Below, piece by piece: positions 44,339 to 56,638 of a stretch of 64,000 nucleotides of DNA (its first letter is position 1; the number at the start of each line of letters is the position of its first letter). Below the pieces are notes generated by a model that worked only from the letters and a program-made list of their open reading frames with translations, had not been told where the DNA came from and ran no database searches. The position numbers and the translations under genes were made by a program. Source of the stretch: Cryptomeria japonica. Its lineage: Eukaryota > Streptophyta > Pinopsida > Cupressales > Cupressaceae. The DNA is taken from the NCBI RefSeq assembly GCF_030272615.1, contig NC_081409.1:241694332-241758331 (forward strand), in the 5' to 3' direction.

Positions 44339-45747
44339 TGTAGACACATAAATCTATCCACTAAATTAAATAGATATTTAATATTTATTTGATACACTAA
44401 TATTCCTCTATTAGCTAACTTCACATTTAATTAATTCATTCAATCCCCATTCTGTTAATTTAATTAAATAAATTACATAAATTTATTTAAATTAAAATAC
44501 CTATCTATAACCCAGTTATTAAATAAATCTAATTTATTTAATTTCCCTCATTCCACTCATTTAAATAAATCAACATTTATTTAAAAACACAAATCAAATT
44601 CCCCTTTTAAATAAATCTAAATTTATTTTAAAATCCAACCCTACTTGCATTTTCCTACAAATACAAGTTGCACAATTTTAGTTGAAATAAATGAATTTTA
44701 TTTTAATTAAAATCCTCTTTTATCCTCACCCACTTGCTCACTAACTTTCTTCTAGACTCTTATAATCCCCTCTAGACTCTTCTAACCCCTTCTAATTAGC
44801 CTAATCCCCCTTCCTAATCATTTGCACATTCCTAAACAAAGGTCACTTCTCAAAAATGCCTCGAAGTCTTTGAAATGCATTAAAGACTTTTATTCTTCAA
44901 CAAGTTAACCCCCAAAGTCTTTTAAAGCCTTTATGGCTCTTACATAACCATTAATGGTTAACTCAACTTACCCACATGGTTAGAGACTTTCCCTCTAACT
45001 CAATCCTCATTTAACTCATGGGTCTCTTCAATAATTTATTACTTTGACCATGGTTATCCCCATTAACTCTTGCAAAAGAGTTTATCCATTGGATAAAAGC
45101 TTTACCCACTAACTCAAGCCTAACCAAACCCTCCTAGGGTAACCTTCATGTCATCTCAAGCATTTAATGCTTCTTCCCTCTCCTCTACCATGTTGACACT
45201 TTTCATCATGGGATTGGGTTGAAAGCCATCACATGGATCACAAACCCATCAATCATAGCCCTTCACAAGCCCACTCAATCTTGGCCATTCAATCAACATT
45301 TTTCCCTATAAAAGGACCTCATTCCTCAAGCAAAGAGAGGATTGGGAAGCATTTTGCATCATTATTATACTAAGATTCACATAGACATTAAATAGGAGCT
45401 TTCTCATATCAAATCATTTACACTTGCATAAGCATTTGTTTTCATTTTTAAAACCATCTTGAATCTTCATATGACATCCATGAATAGTGCTACAAGCTGA
45501 GAGCTACAGTCATGTGAGACTTGGAGAGGAGGGGAACAAGGGAGAAACATCTATGAGCATCCTTGGGAGCATCTTGGGGAGTCTTCTCTCTCTCTTTCGT
45601 TTATGTATGCTTCTTATTATTTGCTTTATATCTCTCTTGGTATGCATCTTAAGGTTTTTGAGTTCATTTGTATTTAGTTTTGGTTGGAACTAATCTACTA
45701 ACGTTTGAACTTGTGTTTGTGCCTTGTGCCCCTTTTGTCATGCATCG
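44339..45747 (+). repeat. G5 3' LTR (1409 bp)
   Basis: Colinear with 29868-31342. TATA box at 45307. It is followed directly by the genuine C3 LTR remainder, which establishes the original insertion site. Confidence 0.9.
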
Positions 45748-45909
45748 CCGAGTTTTCCATGTCAAAAATCTTGGTGTTATGTGTGTTATTGATGTGGTGT
45801 TGCTTTATTCTTTCATTGTTAATAATCAGATCTGAAATTGAGTTTAAGTTAAGTAATGTTTTGTGAAAATTGATTCACCCCCCCTCAATTTTATGCCTTA
45901 TTGCCAACA
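45748..45909 (+). repeat. C3 5' LTR, piece 3
   Basis: From CCGAG (G5 target duplication) to TTGCCAACA. Matches the last part of the 3' LTR (59915-60072). A second, displaced copy of this piece lies at 31343-31504. Confidence 0.85.
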
Positions 45910-45911
45910 AT

Positions 45912-45923
45912 TGGTATCAGAGC
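45912..45923 (+). other. C3 primer-binding site (initiator tRNA-Met)
   Basis: TGGTATCAGAGC two bases after the LTR end. A displaced copy lies at 31507-31518. Confidence 0.9.
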
Positions 45924-45965
45924 TAGATCCTCTGAAAGAAGCTTGACTGCTTGAGGTGATTTGGG

Positions 45966-46880
45966 ATGGCAACCTATACTTGCAAGAAGGATAGTCCGAG
46001 ATTTGATGGAACGAACTACTCTCTATGGAAGAACCGGATGGAGTGTCACTTGAGATGCATCGGTGAAGATTATTGGAAGATTACAAAGAATGTGTATAAT
46101 GTTCCTTAGAATGGTCCTTCATCTCCGGATGAGATTAAAGAAGATAAATTCAATATTAGGACGAAGGAATCTTTGTTGAGTGCCTTGACTAACTCTAAGA
46201 TGACTAATGTGATGGATCTATAGACTGCTCATGAGATATGGAAGAAGCTAGAGACTTTGTATGAAGGTGATAGTGATTTGAAAGTTGCTAAGTTGCAGAG
46301 CCTAAAGAGAAAGTATGAGATGCTGAAGATGGGTGAAGATGAGAACATTACATCCTTTATGCAGAAAGTGAATGAGCTTATCCCAAATATCAGATGCATC
46401 GGTGAGTGTTGGATGAATTAGAGATTGTAGCTAAGGTGTTGAGATCTTTGCCTCATGCTTACAAACATAAAGTTGTTTCTATTGAGGAGATCCAGACGGT
46501 GACTAATGTGACTAGAGACATGTTGATTGGTAAGCTTGATGCCTTTGAGTTGAGAGAATTTGGTGAATCCCTTCCTAAGTCTGAATTTGCATTCAAAGGT
46601 ACTTTTTTTGAGAAGCAAAGGTATGATCCAGGAGAAAGTTCTACAAAAGTGTCTAGATATGAGAAGGAGATGAGAGAACTTGAAGAAGAAGGAAGAGAAC
46701 TTGAGCAGCTTGAAGCGCTTATTTCCAGAAGATTGCCTAAAGGTGTCGATAAGTATGAAGATAAATTGCCTCTTAAATGCTTTTCATGTAACAAGATAGG
46801 ACATTTTGCCTCAAGGTTTTTGGAAAGAGTTTCTAAGAAGCCTTTTAAACCATATAAGCCTAAATATCAGAAGAAGTGTT
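45966..46880 (+). pseudogene. C3 Copia gag, broken and split by C6
   Basis: ATG at 45966. It shows the Copia gag pattern: FDGTNYSLWKNRME, the EIWKKLETLYEG block, LRSLPHAYKHKV and a Glu-rich coiled segment. The zinc knuckle at about 46775-46820 reads CFSCNKIGHFASR with the last Cys replaced. Stops at about 46107 and 46220 and a one-base frame change near 46403 break the frame. C6 interrupts it at 46881-46885; the frame picks up at 51965 after C6. The upstream part is duplicated at 31561-32364, including the stop in the MDL-stop-TAHE segment, so that stop predates the copying. Confidence 0.85.
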
Positions 46881-46885
46881 ATTAT

Positions 46886-48520
46886 TGTTGGAAATGTGCC
46901 TCAAATTAATTTGACTTGTGTTCAGACTGATCGGAGTAACCTTTTTCGATGGAACAGCTGTCTGTGTGACTCTTGCCGATGGGTTGATGGAACCCTCTTC
47001 TTGTGATTGGCTATCGGTTGAGAAAGTCTGAGTGGATCAACGACTGTCGCTATACCGCTATGGCAAAATGCATGAAAGTTATCCATCTCGGCTTGGCAAC
47101 CAAGTGGTGGGGCCTGGAAAGAGAGCAACTTAGGTGAGATAATAGTCGAGGAGATCAAGGTTGATCTAACAGTGGTCGCTCGGTCGCTATGGGAAACTAC
47201 TCGTTAGAATATCCATCGTGACCCAGTGACAAAGAAGAGCTTCGGTCTGAGCGGATAGTGAGGTCATGCTAAGGTGCCAAGGTAGGGACTCCAGAGCCAA
47301 TCAGGAAGTGACACATGGCATAAGTGAGCGGCCCAGGTGAGATAAGGGTCATGCAAATCGAGAAGATCCAAGGAAGATCAATGGTGGAGTAAAATTCTAG
47401 GACTATCAGTGGCTATCGCTGTACCGAAGTTGTGAGGTGCCCGAAATGTTGTCCCTCGCGACATGGCGACCAAGTGGTGGGACCTGACAGGAGAGCGGCT
47501 AAGGTGAGTTAAAGGTCGAGTAGATTGCAGATGATGATCGTAGAAGATCCGATGGTGGTCACTAGGTCGCGATGGGAAACTGCTCGTGAGAATATCCATC
47601 GCGACCCAGCGACAAAGAAAAGTTTCATTCCAGGCGGTTAGTGAGGTCATGCTAAGGTGGCATGGTAGGGACCCCGGAGCCAATCAGGTGGTGCCATGTG
47701 GTGGAGCTGCATTAGTGGAGTCACTTGTTCATTGGGAGATCAGAACAATTCTTTTGTGGTTTTTCGATGGTCGATGGAGTAGATACTGACTACGGGTGTG
47801 CGCTCGAACTAGAGTCCAAAAGGTAAAGACTTGGACACTAAAGATGGTCTTGTCGATGTAAATGAATACGAACCGACCCAACTTCCTGGTGCATGTGGGA
47901 TATTGTGTTTCTCATGAATGTAGACCAACACAGACGGTTAGACTTCCTGGCAGTTGAAGAGACTAATTGTTGTGTGAATTGCATTCGATAGATGTAATCA
48001 GAGTAGCCAAAGGAAACTGAAATGAAATGTTGGTTAGGTGGATGGATGTTACTGAATGATAGACCATTGGACTCCATAATGGTTATGCTTAACTGATACG
48101 TTGTAATCGATGGTTAATATATATGTTGCCAGAGATGTAACTGAAAGTGAGAGAGAGGTTACTGTGTGATGTATGGTGTGAAGTCTTGTATGTTGGAAGC
48201 CTGAGTGTTCTACATAGGTGATGACTATGATTCGAACATAGATTCTAAGAGAAAATGCCTGTGAAGAGGATCTATAACTTTATTGTAACCTTCTGTTAAT
48301 TGTGAATAAAGTGATCTCTCTTTGGTGGTGGGTTTTTTACCTGTAAGGGTTTTCCCGCGTAAATCTAGTGTTAACTCTGTGTTGTGTTTTCTGTGTGATT
48401 AGTTTTTTCATTAGTCTGTGTATATCTTAATGTTCAGCAAAAGAAATTAAAGTCATACTTGCTTAATTCCCCTTAGAATTGGTGTTAGGAGAGCGTTTTC
48501 CGCACTTTGCTTTCCTTGAA
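46886..48520 (+). repeat. C6 5' LTR (1635 bp) with a duplicated internal module
   Basis: Two diverged copies of a roughly 370-bp module begin at about 47036 and 47402. Both contain GGGAAACT-CTCG, GAATATCCATCG and GAGCCAATCAGG. AATAAAG near 48304 precedes the conserved CTGTAAGGGTTTTCCCGC segment. Confidence 0.9.
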
Positions 48521-48522
48521 AG

Positions 48523-48534
48523 TGGTATCAGAGC
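48523..48534 (+). other. C6 primer-binding site (initiator tRNA-Met)
   Basis: TGGTATCAGAGC two bases after the LTR. Confidence 0.9.
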
Positions 48535-48636
48535 TTGGCCTATTGTGTTATCCTTATTGGGTAGGGTTGGTTCTTTGTGCCAATTCTGGTTTTAGTGGGA
48601 GTCTAGAGTGTTTATTTGTCTTGTTTGTAATTTAAG

Positions 48637-49430
48637 ATGGTGAACACCTCTGGGTGAATGGACATTGAGAATTTCAATGGCTCCAACTTTGAGTTGTGGA
48701 AACTTAAAGTTGAAGATTTGCTAGTTGATAGAGATCTCTGGATTGTTGTGGCTGGAACTAAACCTTCAGGCATGAAACAAGAGGACTGGGACCTTGTAGA
48801 TAGAAAAGCCAAAGGGTTGATCAGACTGTTTGGCAGACTTCATTCTGTTAAATGTTCACAAGGAGAAGACTGCTATTCTTCTGTGGAAGAAACTTGGTGA
48901 TATTTATTAGGGAAAGTCTCTGGTAAATAAGTTGTTCTTGAGGAAGAAGTTGTATTCCTTGAAGATGGACAAGGGTACATCTTTAGCAGATCATCTGAAT
49001 GTTTTCAATATGATTGTTGCATAGTTAACCTCCGTAGGAGTCACGATTGATGACGAGGATTGATGTATGCTTCTGTTGTGTTCTCTACCTGACACATGGG
49101 ATCATTTGGTAATGGCCACTAGGAGTACAACAACCACGTTCACAATAGAAGGTGTGGTTGTTTCATTAGTGTCAGAACAAACACGAAGAAATTTTTTTGA
49201 GATGGTCAAGGAGGTTCTCACTGTTAGAGGCAAGCAAGAGGACAAGAAGTCTAAATCCAAGTCAGAGGAAAGTTCTAAGTCTCCTAGAAAGAAGTCCAAA
49301 GTGAAGTGCTGGAATTATGGGCAAACTGGTCATATCTGAAAGGATTGCAAAGAGAAGAAGAAAAATAAGAGTTCTTCAGATTCTGGGTCCTCTCAGAATG
49401 ATGATGGAGATGCCTTCTGAGCTGCTTTGG
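48637..49430 (+). pseudogene. C6 Copia gag, broken
   Basis: ATG at 48637, with an in-frame TGA six codons later. The frame is then open from 48658: FNGSNFELWKLKVEDLL and the DRKAKGLIRL block. Frame changes near 48880 and stops near 49023 and 49062 follow. CSLPDTWDHLVMA resumes at 49080, then a Lys/Ser-rich stretch. The zinc knuckle at 49300-49350 reads CWNYGQTGHI, with the second Cys replaced by Tyr and a stop after Ile. This is the UBN2-type Copia gag. No protease or polymerase follows. Confidence 0.85.
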
Positions 49431-50303
49431 CAAGTCAGACATCTATTGATGTCTGGTTCAATCTTCATGAAGAAGATGTTTATCACGATGATATGTAAGA
49501 CTTGGTACCATGTTTGGCAATGATGTATATTCATCACTTGATGGTGGATGATCTTCATGTGACTGAAGATGCTGACATCTTGAGGATTCATAAATCCTTG
49601 CTAGAGATGTTGTTTATGTTTTAACATGTTATGCTTGTTAGGTTGTTTTTTATTGTGTCGTGGTACACTCTTGAGATGCATTAAAAGTTATGGCATGATA
49701 TGGAGGTGCTCATATGGAGCATGTTATCTCTTTGGATGAGATGTTTTAGATCATGGTTTTCATGTTTAAGTTCTTGATTCTGCAGTTGGAATTTTGACAT
49801 TGATCTTGGTTATTTTGTGTTTTGAGGACACTGATCATTTGCTTGTTACTTCATGATATTATGGTTTTTCATTTGGAGGTTTAGCATGGGTTGATCAATT
49901 AAAGGTACTCATGGATACAGGTATGTACTGTTGGATGTGCTAGCACTTGCTTTAGGTGCCTTTCCAGCTATGTTTGTGACAAATGTTGGTACATTCGGCT
50001 AACCTTTTTAAATCGAGAGTTTTGTATTCTTGGGAAATAGAGTTATGTGAGACATATTATATGGTTTTCTCAGTGGATAGCTTCTATGTGTGTCTAGTGG
50101 CAGTGGCATGGTAGAAGGTAGGTATGTCCATGAATGAGATGTGACTACACTGTAGGTATCTCAATGATGCACACAATAAATTCTATTTCCTGATGATTTA
50201 TGATTGAGTGGTATATCAACATTGATGGGCTTTAGAGTCCATGTTTCTTAGGTATGTATGTAAGTGTTTGGCAGTTTAGCGAATTCCTCGTCAAGTGGGA
50301 GAT
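49431..50303 (+). other. C6 3' interior without genes
   Basis: T-rich sequence with stops in all frames and no recognisable pol motif, ending in the purine tract at 50293-50302. It may be an eroded remnant or unrelated filler. Confidence 0.5.
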
Positions 50304-51959
50304 TGTTGGAAATGTGCCTTGAATTAACTTGACCTGTGTTTAGACTGATCGGAGTAACCTATCCTAATGGAATAGTTGTCGGTGTGACTCTTGTTGATGG
50401 GTCGATGGAACCCTCTTCTTGTGATCAGCTATCGGGTGAGCAAGTCCGAGTGGATCAACGACTGTCTCTATACCGCTATGGCAAGATGCATGAAAGTTAT
50501 CCATCGTGGCTTGGCGACCAAGTGGTAGGGCCCAGCAAGAGAGTAGCTCAGGTGAGATAACGTTCAAGCATATCAAGGTTGATCTAACAGTGGTCGCTAG
50601 GTCACAATGGGAAACTGCTCGTTAGAATATCCATTGTGACCCAATGACAAAGAAGAGCTTCATTTTGGGCAGATAGTGAGGTTGTGCTAAGGTGGCAGGG
50701 CAGGGACTCCAGAGCCAATGAGGAAGTGACATGTGGCATAAGTGAGTGGCCTAGGTGAGATAAGGGTCATGCAAATTGAGAAGATCCAATGACAGATCCG
50801 AGGAAGATCAATGATGGAGTAAAATTCTGGGACTATCATCGGTTGTCGGTGTACCGAGGTTGTGAGGTTCCCGAAATGTTATCCCTCGCGACATGGTGAC
50901 CAAGTGGTAGGACCCAACAGGAGAGCGGCTAAGGTGAGTTAAAGGTCGAGCAGATCACAGATGATCAGACGATGATCGCAGAAGATCTTACAGTGGTCGC
51001 TAGGTCACGATGGGAAACTACTCGTTAGAATATCCATCGTGACCCAGCGACAAAGAAGAGTTTCATTCTGGGAGATTAGTGAGGTCGTGCTAAGGTGGCA
51101 TGATAGGGACCCCAAAGCCAATTAGGTGGTGCCACATGGAGGATCCGTATTAGTGGATTCGCTGGTTCATTGGGAGATCGGAGCAATGCTTTAGTGGTTT
51201 TTCTGATGGTCGATGGAGTAAAGACTGACTACGGGTGTGCGCTCGAACTAGAGTCCAAAAGGTAAACACTTAGACACTGAAGATGGTCTTGTTAGTGTAT
51301 ATGAATACGAACCGAGCCGACTTCCTGGTGCATGTGGGATATTGTGTTTCTCATGAATGCAGACCAACACAGACAGTTAGACTTCCTGGCGATTGGAGCA
51401 ACTAACTGTTGTGTGAACTGCATTCAATAGATGTAATCAGAGTAGCCAGAGGAAATCGAAACAAAATGTTGGTTAGGTGGATGGATGTTACTAAATGATA
51501 GACTGTTGGACTCCATAACGGTTATGCTTAACCTATACATTGTAATAGATGGCTGATATATATGTTGACAGAGATGTAACTGACAGTGAGAGAGAGGTTA
51601 CTGTGTGCTGTATGGTGTGGAGTTCTGTATGTTGGAAGCCTGAGTGTTCTACATAGGTGATGACTGTAATCCGAACATAGATTCTGAGAGCAAATGCCTA
51701 TGAAGAGGATCTGTAACTTTATTGTAACCTTCTGTTAACTATTAATAAAGTGATCTCTCTTTGGTGGTGGGTTTTTTACCCGTAAGGGTTTTCCCACATA
51801 AATCTAGTGTTAACTCTCTATTTTGTTTTCTGTGTGATTAGTTTTTTCATTGGTCTGTATATATCTTAATGTTCTGCAAAATACTTTAAAGTCATACTTG
51901 CTTGATTCCCCTTATAATTGGTGGTAGGAGAGAATTTTCCCCACTTTGCTTTCCTTACA
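50304..51959 (+). repeat. C6 3' LTR (1656 bp)
   Basis: Colinear with 46886-48520, including both internal modules (about 50455 and 50830). It ends in TTCCTTACA before ATTAT. Confidence 0.9.
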
Positions 51960-51964
51960 ATTAT

Positions 51965-52354
51965 GTTGTTGATGAAGGTGTGATAGATGATGAGTCTGAT
52001 AAGGGAAATTCAGGATATGAATGGGTGTTTATTGCTATCAAGGAAGATGATCCGATTACTACTGCTTCTACTAGCTACATTAATGAGGAGAAAGCTTTGA
52101 CTACAAAAATTGAAGAGAAAGATGAATGGGTTATTGACAGTGGCTGCTCTCATCATATGACAGGTGGTAAGAGTATGTTTGTGAGTATGGAAAATTATGA
52201 TGGTGATGTAGTAGTATTTGGAGTGACAAAGCTAGTATAATCCATGGTAGTGGTTCTATTTCTCTTGATGGTAAGCATAATATTGACAATGTCTTATATG
52301 TTGAAGGTCTAAAGCATAATATTTTGAGTGTTGTATAGATGGTTGACAAGGGAT
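51965..52354 (+). pseudogene. C3 gag end and aspartic protease, split by L7
   Basis: Continues the gag frame directly after the second ATTAT. It contains EWVIDSGCSHHMT near 52125-52165 with an intact D-S-G, followed by a frame change near 52225, then SISLDGKHNI and LYVEGLKHNI. L7 interrupts it after MVDKG. Protease would cleave gag-pol in the particle; this copy cannot be made as one product. Confidence 0.8.
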
Positions 52355-52359
52355 ATTGA

Positions 52360-54099
52360 TGTAGAGCATCTAAGGAACTTAACCAATAGGATAGATATTT
52401 CTCCCAACTTACCTATACAACAAGGTGATAACCCTCTAAAACCCCACATGACTCTTCACAAGGTTATTGGTACTCACAAGGTACAATACATCAAAACCTT
52501 ACTCATGATTCTTAGCCCTCATCCATTCATTGGAACATGTTCAATTAACCCTCACCAACATGTATGAACCCAAATCCAAACCCTTCAACATTCAAACACC
52601 ATAAGTCTCCCTACTACTCGCTCACTCAACACCATACCCAATTAGGAATCCAAACTCCATTCCAACATACAATGGCTACTCCAACCATGCATATACTCTT
52701 GGAGATCCCTTCAAGGACTTAACAAAACTCATACTCTTGAATCTATACCCACCCTACCTAACCAACATGGTTAGCCTTCTTTCACAACCAACACACTGCT
52801 TATTAGGACAGTCATGTGGTAGACAGGGATAGTCATGATTGAATGGACTATTCTTTTCTTACCACCCTTCAAATACAACCTATGATGATGGGAATCCACC
52901 CTGTCACACTTTTTTCACTCAAACCAACATCAAATCCACTTCTAAGTATGTAAATACAGTGATTTTCAACACACTGTCAAACTGTGACAACCAACTCAAA
53001 AGTTTAAGACAGTCATAAACTCTTCTTGTTTGTTATGTCACCTTGGATTGAAAATCATTGAGACATGTTTTAGCACATCCATAAATCCCTAACTACCTCC
53101 TTTTAAGCCTTTAAGGACCAACCCTGCACTTACATTCACCATACTCCCTTAACTCACTGTTATGGCAAACTGAGACTCAAGGAAAAAAAAGTGAATTTCA
53201 ACCCTCTTACATGTGATTTCCACATCATGGAGCCCTTCAGTGAGAAGGAAATAAAAATACATATTTACAAGGGTCTCTCTACATTTTTAATTGCCTTATT
53301 CAACGTGGCAAAAGACCCAAATACATTTTTTATTGTCTCAGGTTACCCTAATGAGGGTTTCCAATAGTCTTTACAAAAAACAAGATATCTCTCTCAATAA
53401 TAAATGAAATGGAACGAGACAAAAAGAAAAAGATAGTGGATTCACCCCTTCATCATATTCAATCATATTTCCAAGCAAATTAAGTGATTACTATATGGAA
53501 AAATTTAGTATTTCAGATTGTTACACCTGAGAACACAAGGAAATGCAGAAAACTCCAAGATTTAATTGATTTTCTTCTTGGTACATATCACACCAATGCA
53601 TCCAACCCCTAAATCAACATGGGAAAGGCCTATTTAAATTCCTCCTAGGCCTCCCAAATTAAATAACCACCTTTTAAATATTTATTACTAATTAACACCT
53701 AATTACCTATAAGATGCACAAAAGGTTGCTTGAGCAATTTTTGACAACATTGACAATTTTGCTCCAAGTTGTGATCCATGACAACTATTACTCAATACTA
53801 ATCCAAATAGGTCCAAATAGATCCTTAGACATCATCAAACATCATATTTGACCTATTGAGGCATATTTCCCACGTTAGGTCAATTTTGTCAATATGTGCC
53901 AACATGGCCCCCATTAGGACTCAACATACAAACCATTGGTCTCAATGACCTTATTACAACATATATGGTCTTATTACATCTTATATGGCCTTTCAAGGCC
54001 TTATTACAACTTTCACACTTCAAAACACAAAAGATTCAAAATTTGCCTCAAAGAGGCTTAATGGTAGCCTAGGTGCTCCTGCACCAGATATGATCTACA
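52360..54099 (-). mobile_element. L7: solo LTR in C3 protease/integrase border
   Basis: Runs TGTAGAGCATC to GATCTACA on the plus strand, with flanks ATTGA (52355) and ATTAA (54100) as near-perfect target duplications. No internal region and no second copy is seen. A TATA-like TTTAAATAGG on the minus strand near 53630 suggests minus orientation. On that strand the LTR begins TGTAGATC and has the palindrome GGTGCAGGAGCACC 14 bases in. The short plus-strand ORFs are not supported. Confidence 0.75.
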
Positions 54100-54104
54100 A
54101 TTAA

Positions 54105-55340
54105 GAAAGGCAAGTGTAAAATCCTAAGTGGCTCTAGAATTGAAATTGCATCAGGGACAAAGACTAAAGGTAATATCTTTCACTTGAATGTTGGTGGTAC
54201 AAGTTGTTTGATTGCTTAGGTTGATGAAAGTTAGTTATGGCATAGAAGGATGTGTCATGTGAATTTTGATTGCATGGTTAAGATAAGTTCTACTCAAGCA
54301 GTGAGAGATCTTCCTAAGTTGGAAAAACCTATTAATTCGATATGTAAGGATTGTCAGTTAGGGAAGCATACAAGAGTTACTTTCAAAAGAAAACAATATA
54401 ATTCTAATGGATTATTGGATCTTGTGCATACTAATTTGTGTGGTCCTTCTAGAGTGAGAAGTTTGTATGGAGATAGGTATTTCATGTTGCTAATTGATGA
54501 CTATTCAAGGATGATGTGGGTTACTTTCTTAAGGGAGAAATCAAAAGTATTGGAGAAGTTCAAGATTTTCAAAGCTATGGTTGAGACTGAGACTGGACTA
54601 AAGCTAATGTGTCTGAGATCTAATAGAGGTGGTGAATTCACTTCCAGTGAGTTTAATGCATTTTGTGAAGAACATGGGGTAAAGAGACAATTATCTGCAC
54701 CTAGAACCCCTCAGCAAAATGGTGTTGTAGATAGAAATAGCATGACGATTCAAGAAGCTGCTAGGACTATGATGATTGAAGGAAATGTTCTGCATATCTA
54801 TTGGAGAGAAGTTATGACTATTGTTGTATATACTCTTAACAAAGTACATATAAAAGGTAATACCGGTAAGACTCCTTATGAGTTATGGTTTGGTCATGCT
54901 CCTATTGTTAGATATTTCAGAATTTTGGGAAGAAAATGCTATATCAGAAGAGATGAAGATCTAGGAAAATTTGATGCTAGATGTGATGAAGGAATTTTTA
55001 TTGGTTATTCTACTAAGAGTAAGGCCTACCGGTGTTATAATAAAAGACCGAGAAAGATAGTTGAGAGTGCTAATGTGAAGGTTGATGAAAGAAATATGAG
55101 ACAAATCAGAACTTGTGGATATGACTCAGATGATCAGGATGTCAGTTCAGATAAAGGAAAGCAAGTGCAAACCCAGAATCAAGATTAGATTGATTCGAAA
55201 AAGCCTGTGAATGAAGGAGAAGGTACAAATGCTAGTGTAGAAGATAGAGCTCAAGAGTCCAGTAATCTGGAAAATCATAAGATTCCTAGGTATGTAAGAC
55301 TAAATCATTCAGAAAATTAGATCATAGGTGATAAGAATAA
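54105..55340 (+). pseudogene. C3 integrase, catalytically dead
   Basis: Begins after L7 with the GAG-pre-integrase HHCC finger (HRRMCH at 54243, CKDCQLGK at about 54345). The rve core lies at about 54415-54790. The DDE triad is altered at every position: HTNLCGP (Asp to Asn), LRSNRGGEF (Asp to Asn), PQQNGVVDRN (Glu to Asp). A conserved WFGHAPIVRYFRILG and KCYI segment follows. The frame is open at 54250-55188, then stops at 55186 and 55318. Even the long open stretch could not encode an active integrase. Confidence 0.85.
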
Positions 55341-56380
55341 AGGTGTGATGACTAGAAGAAGAATTGCTGAAGAGTATTGCTTGACTTGTAAAATTGAACC
55401 TAAAGATGTTGATGAAGCTTGTAAAGATGAAAATTGGGTTAAAGAAATGGAAGAAGAGTTGAATCAAATTGAAAAGAACAATACATGGATTCTTCTTCCC
55501 AGACCTAAGGATAAAAAATGTAATTGAAACTAAATGGGTCTTTTAGAATAAACTAAATGAACAAGGTGAAGTTATTAGGAATAAAGCTAGACTTGTTTGT
55601 AAAGGTTATTCTCAGATGGAAGGAATTGATTTTGAAGAGACTTTTGCTTTGGTAGCTATAATTAAAGTTGTTAGATTGTTTCTTGCTTATGATACTTGCA
55701 AAGATTTCAAAGTGTATTAGATGGATGTCAAGTTAGCCTTACTTAATGGTGAGCTAGAAGAGGAAGTTTACAATGAGAAACTAGATCAATTTCAGTTGAT
55801 AGATTAGAAAGATATGGTATGCAGATTGAAGAAAGCATTGTATGGATTGAAGCAAGCCCCCAGAGCTTGGTATGACAAATTGGATAAGTATTTGATGAAG
55901 CTTGAATTCAATAAAGGTACTGCTAATAGTAATTTGTATTTCAAGATTGATCATGATAACATTTTAATTGTCAAGGTATTTGTTGATGACATTATTTTTG
56001 GTGGAGATGATAGTTTGTGTAAGAAATTTGCCGATGATATGCAAAATGAATTTGAAATGTCTATGATTGGTGAGATGAAATTCTTCTTGGGATTGCAATT
56101 TACACGGCCAGGTAAAGGTATTTTCATATCTCAATCTAAGTATATGAAGGAATTGTTGAAGAAGTTTAGATTAGATGATGCTAAGCCAGTTGGAACTCCT
56201 ATGGTGACTGGATGTAAATTGACAAAGGATGATGACTCTCCGAAAGCAATTCAGACTAGATATAGATCTATGATTGGTGGACTACTCTATTTGACTCAGA
56301 CTAGACCAGATAATATGAATTTTGTTTGTCTTGTTGCTAGAGTTCAAGTTGATCCTAGATAATCTCATGTTGTTGCTATG
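55341..56380 (+). pseudogene. C3 reverse transcriptase, broken
   Basis: Order of motifs: EEELNQIEKNNTW at about 55450, [15 protein letters not shown] at 55580, a MDVK segment at 55720, LKKALYGLKQAPRAWYDKL at 55830, the catalytic FVDDIIFGG at 55979, FEMSMIGEMKFFLGLQ at 56050, and TPMVTGCKLTKDD near 56190. The catalytic Asp pair is kept. Stops and a frame change at about 55525, 55718 and 55804 inactivate the N-terminal part; 55814-56362 is open. Confidence 0.85.
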
Positions 56381-56638
56381 AAAAAAATTTCAGATATTTG
56401 AAAGGAACTATTGATTTTGGTTTGTGGTATCCTAAAGATGATGACTTTACTTTGATTTCTTTTACAGATGCTGATTAGGCAAGTGATGTTGATGATTAGA
56501 AGAGTACTAGTGGTGGTGCATTTTTCTTGGGAAAGAGATTGGTTTCATGGATGAGTAAGAAGCAGAATGTTATTTCTTTATCTACTGCAGAGGCTGAATA
56601 TATTTCTACTGCTAGCAATTGTACACAGGTAATATAGA
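56381..56638 (+). pseudogene. C3 RNase H, first part, split by L8
   Basis: Copia RNase H with FADADWA-like and KSTSGGAFFLG-like blocks and STAEAEYIS near 56580, ending in NCTQ. Several TAG codons stand where the family has Trp or Gln/Arg. It is interrupted by L8 directly after ATAGA (56634-56638). Confidence 0.8.

Larger units (their letters stand above)
29868..45747 (+). mobile_element. G5: Tat/Ogre-like Ty3/Gypsy element with a rearranged 5' end
   Basis: LTRs at 29868-31342 and 44339-45747, both starting TGTAGACACATAAA. Flanking CCGAA (29863) and CCGAG (45748) fit a target duplication with one mismatch. Inside lie gag, protease, G-patch-like motif, reverse transcriptase, RNase H, an archaeal-type RNase H and integrase, the order of the Tat/Ogre group. 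Directly behind the left LTR, where primer site and leader are expected, lies a 1.02-kb copy of the C3 LTR end and gag (31343-32364). No G5 primer site is seen. All genes carry stops or frame changes. Confidence 0.85.
46886..51959 (+). mobile_element. C6: non-autonomous Copia element with gag only, inserted in C3 gag
   Basis: LTRs at 46886-48520 and 50304-51959, beginning TGTTGGAAATGTGCC. Perfect target duplications ATTAT lie at 46881-46885 and 51960-51964, and the C3 gag frame continues across the empty site. Primer site TGGTATCAGAGC is at 48523; purine tract AAGTGGGAGA is at 50293. The 1.78-kb interior encodes only a broken gag, with no pol. The LTRs differ at many positions, mostly C/T and G/A, so the insertion is old. 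Confidence 0.9.

Noticed and set aside
52360-54099. L7 as a host gene fragment or intron
   Set aside because: TG/CA ends, near-perfect target duplications and position inside a Copia frame identify a solo LTR.
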